Shown here: positions 8,915 through 18,054 of the stretch, piece by piece
How positions within the stretch are numbered: position 1 is the stretch's first letter
How the letters are laid out: each line of letters starts with the position of its first letter
DNA from: Georgenia satyanarayanai
GTDB lineage: Bacteria; Actinomycetota; Actinomycetes; Actinomycetales; Actinomycetaceae
NCBI RefSeq assembly: GCF_023715365.1
Contig: NZ_JAMBNZ010000002.1
Location: forward strand, 186,001-250,000
Direction of reading: 5' to 3'
Length of the DNA: 64,000 bases
Position numbers and translations under genes: made by a program
Notes under the pieces: generated by a model
What the model saw: only the letters and a program-made list of their open reading frames with translations
The model's database searches: none
Told to the model about the DNA's origin: nothing

Positions 8915-10393
8915 TCACCACGACGTCGCGATGTACTGGGTCTCCATGAACTCGAGGAGTCCCTCGGTGCTCCCCTCGCGTCCCAAGCCGCTCTGCTTGG
9001 TGCCGCCGAAGGGCGCGGCGGGGTCGGAGACGAGCCCGCGGTTGAGGCCGACCATGCCGCTGTCGATGCCTTCTGCGAGGCGCAGACCACGGCCGAGGTC
9101 GCCGGTGTAGAGGTAGCTGACGAGGCCGTACTCGCTGTCGTTGACCATGGCCAGCATCTCCTCCTCCTGCTCGAAGCGGACCACCGGGGCCACCGGACCG
9201 AAGATCTCCTCGTGCAGGACGCGGGCGTCCGGCGGTACGTCGACGAGCACTGTCGGGGGGTAGAAGCAGCCCGACTCGTCGGGCCGCGTGCCGCCCAGCA
9301 CGGCACGGGCGCCGCGAGCGAGTGCGTCCTGGACGAGCACGCCGACCTTGCGGGCGGCGTCCTCGTTGATGAGGGGCCCGCACTCGGTGCTCTCCTCGGA
9401 GCCCGGCCCGACCCGCAGCGCGGCCATCCGGGCGACAAGGCCGTCCACGAAGGCGTCGTGGACGGCGCCCTGCACGAAGAAGCGGTTGGCGGCGGTGCAG
9501 GCCTGGCCGCCGTTCCGCATCTTGGCGACCATCGCGCCCTCGACCGCCGCGTCGAGGTCGGCGTCGGCGAGGACGACGAAGGGGGCGTTGCCGCCGAGCT
9601 CCATCCCGCACTTGAGGACCTGGTCAGCGGCGGTGCGGAGCAGGCGGCGGCCCACCTCCGTCGACCCGGTGAACGAGAGCATGCGCGTCCGGGGGTCGGT
9701 GAGCATCGTGCCGACGACGGGGCCGGGCTGGGTGGTCGTGACGACGTTGAGGACACCGGCCGGCAGCCCTGCCTCTTGAAGGAGAGCCGCCACCGCGAGG
9801 GCCGTCAGCGGCGTCTCGGTGGCCGGCTTGAGGATCGCGGTGCACCCGGCGGCGAGGGCCGGTGCAATCTTCCGGGTCGCCATGGCCGCGGGGAAGTTCC
9901 ACGGGGTGATGAGTACGCTGATGCCCACGGGCTGGTGGGTGACGACCAGCCGGTTCGCCCCGCTCGGTGAGATGCCCACCTGGCCGCGCAGGCGCACGCC
10001 CTCCTCGGCGTACCAGCGGAAGAACTCGGCGGCATAGGTCACCTCGGACCGTGCGTCCGTCAGGGACTTGCCGTTCTCGAGGCTGATGAGCAGGGCAAGC
10101 TCCTCGCTCCGCTCGTGCATGAGGGTGAAGGCCCGCAGCAGCAGCTCGGCTCGGGCGCGGGGCGCCGTGGCCGCCCACCCGGCCGCCGCGGCCGCCGCGG
10201 CGTTCACCGCCGCCTCGGCGTCAGGGATGCGGGCGTCGGCGACCGAGGCGAGCACCGCACCCGAGGCGGGGTCCCGGACGTCGATCCGTCCGCCGTCGGA
10301 GCCGCCGCGCCACGTGCCGGCCACCAGGAGGTCGGTCGGGACGTCGAGGGCGTCGAGGACGGGGCGCATGGACTCGTGCATCGTGATGCTCAT
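8915..10393 (-). CDS. NAD(P)+ aldehyde dehydrogenase, succinate-semialdehyde type
   Basis: This 492-residue ALDH-superfamily enzyme oxidises an aldehyde to its acid with NAD(P)+. It has TPWNFP (oxyanion Asn166), the cofactor lysine ILKPA (Lys189), FTGSTEVG, the general base MELGG (Glu265) and the nucleophile GGQACTA (Cys299). The closest pattern is the GabD/succinate-semialdehyde and glycolaldehyde group. Its ATG overlaps the stop of the iron alcohol dehydrogenase (ATGA at 10390-10393), so the two are coupled and probably catalyse consecutive steps: alcohol to aldehyde to acid. Exact substrate is unproven. Confidence 0.93.
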   Translation of the reverse strand: MSITMHESMRPVLDALDVPTDLLVAGTWRGGSDGGRIDVRDPASGAVLASVADARIPDAEAAVNAAAAAAAGWAATAPRARAELLLRAFTLMHERSEELALLISLENGKSLTDARSEVTYAAEFFRWYAEEGVRLRGQVGISPSGANRLVVTHQPVGISVLITPWNFPAAMATRKIAPALAAGCTAILKPATETPLTALAVAALLQEAGLPAGVLNVVTTTQPGPVVGTMLTDPRTRMLSFTGSTEVGRRLLRTAADQVLKCGMELGGNAPFVVLADADLDAAVEGAMVAKMRNGGQACTAANRFFVQGAVHDAFVDGLVARMAALRVGPGSEESTECGPLINEDAARKVGVLVQDALARGARAVLGGTRPDESGCFYPPTVLVDVPPDARVLHEEIFGPVAPVVRFEQEEEMLAMVNDSEYGLVSYLYTGDLGRGLRLAEGIDSGMVGLNRGLVSDPAAPFGGTKQSGLGREGSTEGLLEFMETQYIATSW

Positions 10394-11667
10394 CGGGCAC
10401 CTGCTGTCGTGGTGAGGTCCGGCGAGGCCGGGCCGTGAGTGGTGGAGTCTCGGAGCGCGGCGCGGTCGCCGGTGTACGCGGCGCGGACGATTCTTTCCAG
10501 GGCGTCGGCGTCGAGCGGTCGCGGGTTGTTCGCGACGAGCCGTGCGGCGCCCAGCGCCTGCTCGGCCGTCCAGCGGAGCCGGTCGGCCGGCAGGCCGAGG
10601 TCCGCGAGGGTGGCCGGGATCCCCACCGAGGCGAGCAGGGCCGCGACCCTGTCGATCGCCGTGTCGGCGAGGTCCTCGTCCGAGGCGTCCGCGGACGCGC
10701 CCATCGCCACGGCGACGGCGGCGAGCTCCGGGACCCGCGCGGGACGGTTGAACTCCATGACGTAGGGCAGCAGGACGCCGACGCCGATCCCGTGCGGGGT
10801 GTGGGTCAGGGCACCGACCGGGTACTGGAGCGCGTGCGCCGCCGCCGTGCCGGACGTGCCGAGGGCGAAGCCGCCCGCAGTGGCCCCGAGCATCATCGCC
10901 TCGCGCGCACCCATGTCGCTCGGGTCCGACCAGGCGCGGTGCAGGCTGCTCGCGACGTGCCGGACGGCCATCAGCGCGTAGGAGTCCGTCAGCTCGTTCT
11001 TGCCGACGAAGACGCGCTCGGTCGCCAGCTCGGTGGTCACCGGACGGCGCACCGCGGTGAAGGCCTCGATCCCGTGGGACAGGGCGTCGGCGCCTGCGCT
11101 CGCCGTGAGGGCCGGCGGGCAGCCGAGGGTGAGCTCCGGGTCGCACAGGGCCGTGTGGGGAATGAGGTGCGGGCTGGAGATCCCCACCTTGCTCACGCGC
11201 TCGGGATCGGTGAGGACGGCCACGGGCGTCACCTCCGACCCGGTCCCGGCGGTGGTCGGCAGCGCCACGACCGGCATCACCGGACCGGGGACCCGCAGCT
11301 CGCCGTAGTAGTCCGACGGCTCGCCACCGTGCGTGAGGACCACGGCCACCGCCTTGGCGAGGTCGATGCAGCTCCCACCGCCCATACCGATGACGACGTC
11401 CGGCGCGGCGTGCCGCACGAGCCCGGCGCACTGGCTCACCTGGTGCACCGGGACGTCCGGCAGCACCTCGTCGAAGACCGTCACCTGGACGCCGGCGCTC
11501 CCGAGCAGCCCGACCAGCTCGGCGAACTCCGCCGTCGCACCGAAACGGGCGTCGGTGCAGACGAGGGCGCGGGAGCCGAGAGCGGCGGTCAGCGCGCCCA
11601 GGGCGTGCCGCTGCCCGGCGCCGAACACCACTTGTCGAGGCCCACGCAGGACACCGAGCATGCTCAT
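10390..11667 (-). CDS. Iron-containing alcohol dehydrogenase
   Basis: This 425-residue member of the group III (Fe-dependent) alcohol dehydrogenases has the dinucleotide-binding GMGGGS near 95-99 and the PTTAGTGSE motif near 137. The metal ligands appear as Asp194, His198 (GADALSHGIEAF), His278 and His292. Members oxidise 4-hydroxybutyrate, 1,3-propanediol, glycerol or maleylacetate among others. The coupled semialdehyde-type dehydrogenase makes 4-hydroxybutyrate or a diol attractive. It is the first gene of the importer/dehydrogenase operon and is transcribed divergently from the GntR gene 171 bases away. Confidence 0.92.
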   Translation of the reverse strand: MSMLGVLRGPRQVVFGAGQRHALGALTAALGSRALVCTDARFGATAEFAELVGLLGSAGVQVTVFDEVLPDVPVHQVSQCAGLVRHAAPDVVIGMGGGSCIDLAKAVAVVLTHGGEPSDYYGELRVPGPVMPVVALPTTAGTGSEVTPVAVLTDPERVSKVGISSPHLIPHTALCDPELTLGCPPALTASAGADALSHGIEAFTAVRRPVTTELATERVFVGKNELTDSYALMAVRHVASSLHRAWSDPSDMGAREAMMLGATAGGFALGTSGTAAAHALQYPVGALTHTPHGIGVGVLLPYVMEFNRPARVPELAAVAVAMGASADASDEDLADTAIDRVAALLASVGIPATLADLGLPADRLRWTAEQALGAARLVANNPRPLDADALERIVRAAYTGDRAALRDSTTHGPASPDLTTTAGAR

Positions 11668-11838
11668 GGAGACTCCAGGGATAGATTCTGGGAGGAGAGA
11701 GCCAGCGCGACCGGTACGCGCCTGGGGAAGGAAGAGCCGCTGTGCCTTTCCTATACGATCCGATTGCCGAGATCATGGAGCAGCGGAGCAGCCGCTGTCA
11801 ACCATGCTCCCCAACGAGGTGGAAAGGGGCACACCCCT

Positions 11839-12585
11839 GTGGACGACGAAGCGACGATCGGACGGGACCGTGGGACCAGCGGCGCTCAGCTGAACGGGCG
11901 ACCCCGCGGACGACTTGCCGACGAGGTGCACGACACGCTGCTGCGCCAACTCATGTCGTCGCGCATCGTCCCGGACTCCCGCGTGACGATCGACGCCCTG
12001 GCGCGCGAGCTCGGGGTCTCGCAGACGCCGATCCGCGATGCGCTCAACCGCATGGAGGCCGACGGGCTGGTGGTGCGGGTGCCCCACGCCGGCTACCGGA
12101 TCCCGCCCCAGATCACGCGTGAGCGCTTCGACGACATGCTCGAGATCCGCCTGCTCCTGGAGCCGGCAGCAGCGCGCCGAGCGGCCGAACGCGCGACCGC
12201 CGCGCAGGTCACGGAGCTGCGCGGGCTGCTCGAGGAGATGTCGCAGCTGGAGGAGGGCGACGGGCCGCAGTCGTACGGCGCCTTCGGTCTGCGGGACGCG
12301 GCCTTCCACGATCTCGTCGCGAAGAGCGGCGGGAACCGGCTGGTCCGCGAGGCGCTCGCCCGGCTGCACACGCACGTGCACCTGTTCCGGCTGCTCTACG
12401 ACACCCAGGTCACCAATCTCGCGATGAGCGAGCACGACGAGATCCTCGCCGCGATCGCGGCTCGAGACCCGGACCAGGCGGCCTACGCCATGCGCCGGCA
12501 CATCCTGCGGTCGGGCGACCGGTTCCGTCACCTCTTCGACAACGCCCGGTCCGCGGACACGTCGTCAACAGCGCGTCTTGACTGA
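11839..12585 (+). CDS. GntR/FadR-type (FCD) transcriptional regulator
   Basis: This 248-residue repressor-type protein has an N-terminal winged helix (LADEVHDTLLRQLMSSRIVPDSRVTIDALARELGVSQTPIRDALNRM region). Behind it is an all-alpha FCD domain that senses a small organic acid; its metal-binding pattern includes RDAAFHDLV and later HDEIL and RRHI. No ATG lies in frame before the HTH. I chose the GTG at 11839 because it follows GGAAAGGGG and gives a compact N-terminus. It is divergent from the alcohol dehydrogenase operon and probably controls it, with the acid product or substrate as ligand. A perfect 12-base palindrome lies just downstream of the gene. Confidence 0.92.
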   Translation: MDDEATIGRDRGTSGAQLNGRPRGRLADEVHDTLLRQLMSSRIVPDSRVTIDALARELGVSQTPIRDALNRMEADGLVVRVPHAGYRIPPQITRERFDDMLEIRLLLEPAAARRAAERATAAQVTELRGLLEEMSQLEEGDGPQSYGAFGLRDAAFHDLVAKSGGNRLVREALARLHTHVHLFRLLYDTQVTNLAMSEHDEILAAIAARDPDQAAYAMRRHILRSGDRFRHLFDNARSADTSSTARLD

Positions 12586-12612
12586 CAGCATGGCGACGCG
12601 CAATCCTTACGC

Positions 12613-12624
12613 ATCCGATCGGAT
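12613..12624. promoter_or_regulatory. Palindrome ATCCGATCGGAT, candidate operator
   Basis: This perfect 12-base palindrome is followed by further GGAT half-sites (through about 12632). It lies between the GntR gene and the DJ-1/PfpI gene. The half-site ATCCGAT recurs at about 11757-11763 in the GntR/alcohol dehydrogenase divergent region. That repetition suggests, but does not prove, that the same regulator acts at both places. Confidence 0.35.
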
Positions 12625-12695
12625 CGGATCCGGGCTGCTCGACCACTCGGCCGAGCACCACCCCACACCCAACGTTGAGTGCGAGGAGAACCAAG

Positions 12696-13259
12696 GTGCC
12701 CAGAGCGTTGCTCCTGACCGGCGATGCCGCCGAAGAGCTGGACACGATGTACCCCTACTACCGGATACAGGAGGGCGGATGGGACGTCGACGTCGCGAAC
12801 AAGTCGATGCGTGACGTCCAGCTCGTCATCCACGAGTTCGACCCCGGCTGCGACGCGTACGTCGAGAAGCCCGGCCGCAAGCTGCCGGTCGACGTGCTGT
12901 GGGAGGACGTCGACGTCGATCTCTACGACGGCCTCATCATCCCCGGGGGCCGCGCTCCCGAGTGGATCCGGGTGGACGACCACGTGCGGCGCATCACCGA
13001 GCACTTCTTCGCCCGCAACCTGCCGATCGCCCTCGTGTGCCACGGTGCGCAGGTGCCGGCGGACTACGGGCTGCTCAAGGGCCGCAGGACCGCGTGCTTC
13101 CCTCCCATCACCCGCGACATGGAGCATGCCGGCGCGACGGTCGTCGACGCGCCCGACGTCGTCGACGGCAACCTCGTGTCGTGCCGGGGCTGGCCGGACA
13201 TGCCGCAGTTCGGTCGGGCGATGATGGAGCTCTTCTCGAACTCTCTCGTCAACGCCTGA
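12696..13259 (+). CDS. DJ-1/PfpI family protein
   Basis: This 187-residue class I glutamine-amidotransferase-like protein has the nucleophile elbow ALVCHGAQVPA, with Cys in VCHG, and the upstream YDGLIIPGGRAPEWIR motif bearing the conserved Glu. Relatives act as glyoxalase III, deglycase, chaperone or protease. An aldehyde-protective role would fit the neighbouring alcohol and aldehyde dehydrogenases, but that is inference. I chose the GTG at 12696, which has AGGAG seven bases upstream, over the TTG at 12675. It probably forms a unit with the following hydrolase. Confidence 0.9.
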   Translation: MPRALLLTGDAAEELDTMYPYYRIQEGGWDVDVANKSMRDVQLVIHEFDPGCDAYVEKPGRKLPVDVLWEDVDVDLYDGLIIPGGRAPEWIRVDDHVRRITEHFFARNLPIALVCHGAQVPADYGLLKGRRTACFPPITRDMEHAGATVVDAPDVVDGNLVSCRGWPDMPQFGRAMMELFSNSLVNA

Positions 13260-13284
13260 TGGACGCGACTGCCGGCGACCGGTG

Positions 13285-14091
13285 ATGGACGATCGCACCA
13301 TCGTCGTCGACGGCTCGCCCGTCCACGTCGTCCAGGGCGGCACCGGCCCCGCGGTGCTCCTCCTGCACGGCTCCGGACCCGGGACCACCGGGTCCGGAGC
13401 CTGGGCGGCGGCCATCGAGGCCCTCGGCGCATCGTGGCACCTCGTGGCTCCCGACCACGCGGGCTTCGGCCGTACTCCCCTGCCGCCCGGCTCCCGCGGC
13501 GGGCTGCGGGTGTGGACCGAGCAGGCCGCCAGACTGATGGACGCCCTCGGGCACCGCTCGTTCGCCGTCGTCGGCCACTCCATGGGCGGTGCGGTTGCCC
13601 TGGCCCTGGCGGCCATGCGTCCGGAGCAGGTCACCCACGTCGTGCCGGTGTCCACCATGGGAGCGCCGGGAGCACCGCTCTCGGCCGAGCTCGACGCGGT
13701 GTGGGCCGCTCCCGCCACCGAGGACGGGGCGCGGGACATGCTCAGCCGCCTCCTGCTGGACCCGTCGCTGGTCACGGAGTCAGCGGTCGCTGCCCGCACC
13801 GCCGCGATGCAGGCCGGGCAGGAGGCGTTCGAGGCGATCTTTCCACCGCCCCGCGCCCGGTGGGCCGAGGACCTCACTCTGCCGAATCAGATGCTGGCGG
13901 CCGTCCGCGCGCCGGTGCTGCTCGTCCACGGCGCGCAGGACCGTGTCACTCCGCTGCCGGACAGCCTGCCCCTGCTCGACCACCTCGCCGACGGCCGCCT
14001 GCACGTCCTCGGGCGGTGCGGGCACGCGCCGCCGGTCGAGCACCCGCGTGACTTCCTCCGCCTGCTGTCGGACTTCCTCTCGCACCATTGA
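13285..14091 (+). CDS. Alpha/beta hydrolase
   Basis: This 268-residue hydrolase has a complete catalytic triad: Ser in GHSMGG, Asp in HGAQDRVTP and His in RCGHAPPVEHP. The oxyanion motif LLHGSGPG and the PDHAGFGRT strand resemble meta-cleavage-product (C-C bond) hydrolases such as those of aromatic degradation. No ring-cleavage enzyme is nearby, so an esterase or lactonase role is equally open. It starts 25 bases after the DJ-1 gene; either the GTG at 13282 or the ATG at 13285 could be used. Confidence 0.88.
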   Translation: MDDRTIVVDGSPVHVVQGGTGPAVLLLHGSGPGTTGSGAWAAAIEALGASWHLVAPDHAGFGRTPLPPGSRGGLRVWTEQAARLMDALGHRSFAVVGHSMGGAVALALAAMRPEQVTHVVPVSTMGAPGAPLSAELDAVWAAPATEDGARDMLSRLLLDPSLVTESAVAARTAAMQAGQEAFEAIFPPPRARWAEDLTLPNQMLAAVRAPVLLVHGAQDRVTPLPDSLPLLDHLADGRLHVLGRCGHAPPVEHPRDFLRLLSDFLSHH

Positions 14092-14212
14092 TGGGCGTGC
14101 CCGAGTACCGGAGACACGGTGGGCAGCACCAAGTCCGAGGCCTGCGCTGCGCCTCGGTGGCTCACGTGTCCAGAGGAGTCATGAACCCGGTGGTCTCGCC
14201 GATACTCCGGTC

Positions 14213-14809
14213 ATGGACGCGCGAACACGGGTGATCGGCCCTCCCCCGCTGGAAGTGCGTCTCGTGGGGGTCGGCGGGCTGTGCGTGTTCGGCGTGATCG
14301 CGACGCTCGTGTCACTGACGGACTCGATCGATGGTGGTGGCCGGTCCTTCCTGCTCTGGGGCACCGGCCTCACGACGTGGGTCTGGCTCCACCTGCTGTT
14401 TGCGACCTCGCACATCGCGGTTCGCGACCGCGACCTCGTCTTCGTCGACGTCATCATCGAGCGGGCCGTACCTGCCGCCGAGGTCTTAGGAGCCTACGGC
14501 GACGATGGTGTCGGGGTGGAGCTGCGTCGGGGCGGCCGTATCGGATCTGCGGCGTACGGCTCGTCACTGCCTCAGGCTCTGCGTCCCTACCGTCGGTATC
14601 TGGACCTGGCGGATGCCATAGACGCCTGGGTCCAAGCCACGTCCGCAGTGCCCACGCCGCGCCGGCGCAGATCCAGAGTCCTGCGCTGGCAGATCCGCCG
14701 TTCGGCCTTTCACATTTTCGTCGTATCGGCCGCGGGCAGCTATCTGTGGATGCTTCTTCTGTGGCTGTTTGCCGACGTGCTTCGACCCCTGGTCGGCATA
14801 CGCGGTTGA
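14213..14809 (+). CDS. Small membrane protein with PH-like domain
   Basis: I do not recognise a named family. The 198-residue product has two hydrophobic segments near the N-terminus (LVGVGGLCVFGVIATLVSLT, then FLLWGTGLTTWVWLHLLF). A soluble middle part, IAVRDRDLVFVDVIIERAVPAAEV, has the strand pattern of bacterial PH domains. A basic stretch RRRRSRVLRWQIRR follows, then a final membrane segment. Composition is slightly less G+C-rich than the core genes. The start ATG at 14213 has only a weak ribosome site. It stands alone between the accessory locus and tRNA-Pro. Confidence 0.7.
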   Translation: MDARTRVIGPPPLEVRLVGVGGLCVFGVIATLVSLTDSIDGGGRSFLLWGTGLTTWVWLHLLFATSHIAVRDRDLVFVDVIIERAVPAAEVLGAYGDDGVGVELRRGGRIGSAAYGSSLPQALRPYRRYLDLADAIDAWVQATSAVPTPRRRRSRVLRWQIRRSAFHIFVVSAAGSYLWMLLLWLFADVLRPLVGIRG

Positions 14810-14947
14810 GTGTCCTGAGCGCCCAGCGACACAGTCATCGTGCGGACTGGAATGGGAATTTGCCGGCGGGTCAGGAGTCCGTGACTCGAAGGCGCTGACC
14901 GCGAATCAGGCACCCGGTCGATGCCCGAGCTGATTCCGAATAGCAGA

Positions 14948-14981
14948 AGAGGCTCGACCGGAACCTCCCGATCAAGCCTCT
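14948..14981 (-). terminator. Hairpin downstream of tRNA-Pro
   Basis: Arms agaggctcga (14948-14957) and tcaagcctct (14972-14981) pair over ten bases with one mismatch, 17 bases beyond the tRNA 3' end on the minus strand. Only a short T-containing tail follows. It is a reasonable processing or termination hairpin. Confidence 0.5.
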
Positions 14982-14997
14982 GACCTGCTCAATTCTG

Positions 14998-15071
<74 letters not shown>

Positions 15072-15166
15072 TCTGGCTCGCGAACGAACCTAGAGAAGGT
15101 TACCCCAGAGACGCGGCCGAACCGAAACTGCGCCAGGCTACTGTGCGCGGCGTCACGTCCACCAAC

Positions 15167-16189
15167 TCAGTGGGCGGCGCCCTGCCCTGTCCGCTCCAGA
15201 CGCACCTTCTCGGCCTGGACCACGCCCAGCCCGAGCAGGGCGATCGCCATGACCGCCGTGGCGGGCCACGGGTCGATCCGGTAGAGCCCCACCACGGTGA
15301 CGAGCAGCTGCAGCGTGAAGGCGCGCCGCAGCCACTGGAACGCGTCGTAGCGGTCCCGGCCCAGGAGCGTCCACGCGCGCGCCGCCACCGCGACGACGAG
15401 CACCGACGACGCGGCCGCCGCCCACAGGGACCAGCTCGGTGCGCCGTCGTCGGCGGTGAGGATGACGACGACGCCGCCGCCCAGGGCGAGGACGAGCAGC
15501 GCGCCGGCGACCGCCGTCGTCCACGAGCCGCGCACGACGCCGCGGAGCAGGCCGCGGACCTTGCGGGTGACGAGCTCGAGCGGGTCGGGCAGCTCGCTGT
15601 GGTCCTCCGGGACGGCGGCGAGCAGCGCCTCGACCTCGGCCTCCCCGCGGCCCCCGCTCCCCTGCCGCAGCAGCTCGCGCGCCACCTCGCGGCGCTGCGG
15701 GCTCAGCCCGCCCGCGAGCCCGGCGACGGCGTGGTCGGCCGCGGCGGCGAGCTGTTCGCTCGGGTGCGGCGGACGGCGCCCGTGGAGCACGTCGGCGAGG
15801 ACGATGAGCACGACGAGCGTGACGTACATGATCATCGGGGCGGGCTGGAAGAAGTAGTCGTTGTCGTTGGTGAGGAACTTGCCCACCTCGTCGATGAACA
15901 GCCCGAACCCGATGCCGCCCAGGAAGGCGACGAGGGGCCGGATGACAGGCCCGACGAAGGACAGCGCGAGCACCATGGCCAGGGCCATGAACAGCCCGCC
16001 CCACAGCACGTGCGCGACGTGCAGCGTCTCCCCGCCGACCTGCGGGAAGCCGGTGAGCTGGAGAAGGCCGCGGGTGACGACGATCGTCACGACCGTCGTC
16101 AGGACGAAGCCGAGGACGTGCTCACCGGCGCGCGGGTCCCGGGGCAGTCCCCACCGCAGGAGGACGTGCCGGCGGGACCCCGCGGACAT
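15167..16189 (-). CDS. Integral membrane protein of unknown function
   Basis: This 340-residue protein has about eight membrane segments in two groups (residues 25-130 and 225-325). They are separated by a charged cytosolic stretch, roughly 145-220, that holds LSPQRREVARELLRQ. The first group contains a polar FGLFIDEVGKFLTNDNDYFFQPAPMIMY segment with conserved-looking acidic and aromatic residues. I do not recognise the family. Its ATG overlaps the der stop codon by one base (ATGA), so it is co-translated with der, but no functional link follows from that. Confidence 0.85.
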   Translation of the reverse strand: MSAGSRRHVLLRWGLPRDPRAGEHVLGFVLTTVVTIVVTRGLLQLTGFPQVGGETLHVAHVLWGGLFMALAMVLALSFVGPVIRPLVAFLGGIGFGLFIDEVGKFLTNDNDYFFQPAPMIMYVTLVVLIVLADVLHGRRPPHPSEQLAAAADHAVAGLAGGLSPQRREVARELLRQGSGGRGEAEVEALLAAVPEDHSELPDPLELVTRKVRGLLRGVVRGSWTTAVAGALLVLALGGGVVVILTADDGAPSWSLWAAAASSVLVVAVAARAWTLLGRDRYDAFQWLRRAFTLQLLVTVVGLYRIDPWPATAVMAIALLGLGVVQAEKVRLERTGQGAAH

Positions 16190-17670
16190 CAGCGGCGGCG
16201 CTTCTCGCGCACGCGCACGCTGATCTCGATCGGCGTGCCGACGAAGCCGAAGTTCTCGCGCAGCTTGCGCTCGATGAAGCGGCGGTAGCCGTGCTCGATG
16301 AACCCGGTCGCGAAGATGACGAAGCGCGGCGGGCGGCTGTCGGCCTGCGTCGCGAAGAGGATGCGCGGCTGCTTGCCACCGCGCACCGGGTGCGGGTTCG
16401 CGGCGGTGAGCTCACCGAGGAAGGAGTTGAGCTTACCGGTGGAGATGCGGGTGTCCCAGCCCCCCAGCGCCGTGTCGAGCGCCTTGACGAGGCGGTCGAC
16501 GTGCCAGCGGGTCTTGGCGGAGATGTTGACGCGCGGCGCCCACTGGATCTGGACGAGGTCCTGCTCGACCGCGCGCTCCAGGAGGTGGCGCTGGTCGTCG
16601 TCCATGAGGTCCCACTTGTTGTAGGCGATGACGAGCGCGCGCCCGGCGTCGATGACCTGCTGGATGACGCGGGTGTCCTGCTCGGTCAGCGGGACCGAGG
16701 AGTCGATGAGGACGACGGCAACCTCCGCCTTCTCCAGCGCCGCCTGCGTGCGCAGGGAGGCGTAGAAGTCCGCGCCCTTGGTCTGGTGGACGCGACGGCG
16801 GATGCCGGCGGTGTCGACGAGCCACCACGGCCGGTCGCCCAGGAGCACGAGCTCGTCGACCGGGTCGCGCGTGGTGCCGGCGACGGAGTCGACGACGACG
16901 CGGTCCCGGCCGGCGATGGCGTTGAGGAGGCTGGACTTGCCGACGTTCGGGCGCCCGACCAGTGCCACGCGGCGCGGCCCGCCCTCGGGGAGCGGCGAGG
17001 CGACGCCGGAGACCTCGGGCAGCACGGCCATCGCGGCGTCGAGCACGTCGCCCGAGCCGCGCCCGTGGAGCGCGGACACCGACCACGGTTGGCCCAGGCC
17101 CAGGGACCACAGCGCGGAGGCGTCGGACTCCTGGACCGGGGAGTCGACCTTGTTCGCGACGAGGACCACCGGCTTGCCGGACTTCCGCAGCATGCGGACG
17201 ACCTGCTCGTCGGTGCTCGTGGGGCCGACGGTCGCGTCGACGATGAACATCACGGCGTCCGCCATGGCGATGGCGACCTCGGCCTGCTCGGCGACGCGCG
17301 CGTTGAGTCCGGCCGCGTCGTGCTCCCAGCCACCGGTGTCGACGAGCATGAAGCGGCGCCCGGCCCACTCGGCGGGGTAGCTGACGCGGTCGCGGGTGAC
17401 ACCCGGGACGTCCTGGACGACGGCCTCGCGGCGGCCGAGGACGCGGTTGACGAGCGTCGACTTGCCGACGTTCGGACGGCCGACGACGGCGAGCACCGGC
17501 AGCGGCGCCTCCGGTCCGTCCTCGGCGCGGGCGCCGTCTGCGGACGCGAGAAGGGCGGCGTCCTCCTCGTCCAGCACGTAGTCGGACAGGCCGGCGCGCA
17601 GGGCCTCGGCGCGCTGCTCGTCGTCGGCCGGGGTGGTCGGGAAGTCGTCGGTGTCACTCACGCCGGCCAT
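16189..17670 (-). CDS. der: Ribosome-associated GTPase Der (EngA)
   Basis: Der is a tandem double-GTPase needed for 50S subunit maturation. The 493-residue protein has a first G domain with G1 GRPNVGKST (about 64-72), DTGG and NKVD. The second has [17 protein letters not shown] and NKWD. The KH-like C-terminal domain ends VRVREKRRR. An acidic N-terminal extension of about 55 residues precedes the first G domain, as in other actinobacteria. I chose the ATG at 17668-17670; a GTG at 17659-17661 is an alternative, and neither has a strong Shine-Dalgarno. Upstream lies a 384-base repeat-filled gap, not the usual direct cmk neighbour. Confidence 0.97.
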   Translation of the reverse strand: MAGVSDTDDFPTTPADDEQRAEALRAGLSDYVLDEEDAALLASADGARAEDGPEAPLPVLAVVGRPNVGKSTLVNRVLGRREAVVQDVPGVTRDRVSYPAEWAGRRFMLVDTGGWEHDAAGLNARVAEQAEVAIAMADAVMFIVDATVGPTSTDEQVVRMLRKSGKPVVLVANKVDSPVQESDASALWSLGLGQPWSVSALHGRGSGDVLDAAMAVLPEVSGVASPLPEGGPRRVALVGRPNVGKSSLLNAIAGRDRVVVDSVAGTTRDPVDELVLLGDRPWWLVDTAGIRRRVHQTKGADFYASLRTQAALEKAEVAVVLIDSSVPLTEQDTRVIQQVIDAGRALVIAYNKWDLMDDDQRHLLERAVEQDLVQIQWAPRVNISAKTRWHVDRLVKALDTALGGWDTRISTGKLNSFLGELTAANPHPVRGGKQPRILFATQADSRPPRFVIFATGFIEHGYRRFIERKLRENFGFVGTPIEISVRVREKRRR

Positions 17671-17742
17671 TGTCGCGTGTCGGAGCCACTGGACGCTAAT
17701 GCCAGGAGGGTGTCGTGCAGCGCACGACTCCCCTGCCCCTCG

Positions 17743-18020
17743 CCGAGAGCCGGATTCCTCCGCCCCGTCCACGCCCGCCGAGAGCCGGATTTCTCCGGTC
17801 CCCCACCCCACCCCATCGAGAGCCGGATCCTCCGGTCCCCCACCCCACCCCATCGAGAGCCGGATGACTCCGGCTTGAGGAATCCGGCTCTCGGAGGCGG
17901 ATGGGGCCCATCGTCCGGAGGAATCCGGCTGTCGGCGCGGGAGGGGGCACATTCTCTAGAGGAATCCGGCTGTCGGCGCGGGAGGGGGGCACATCCTCTA
18001 GAGGAATCCGGCTGTCGGCG
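17743..18020. repeat. Intergenic repeat array A (8 copies, both orientations)
   Basis: Four copies read rightward as gaGAGCCGGATTCCTCC-like sequences, starting about 17743, 17778, 17816 and 17854. Four read as the complement, GAGGAATCCGGCTSTCGG, starting about 17877, 17918, 17959 and 18001. The last three repeat with a 41-42-base period including flanks. Copies four and five face each other and could fold. The array lies between the der start and the 3' end of a response regulator gene, starting about 70 bases from der and ending 35 bases from the regulator stop. Same core as arrays at 21865, 27705, 39179, 39438 and 62112. Confidence 0.9.
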
Positions 18021-18054
18021 CGGGAGGGCGGGGGATGGGGGTGGGGGTGGGGGG

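Noticed and set aside
15167-16189. PrsW-like or other protease annotation for the membrane protein
   Set aside because: No EExxH-type or other protease motif could be seen in the membrane segments, so I left it unassigned.
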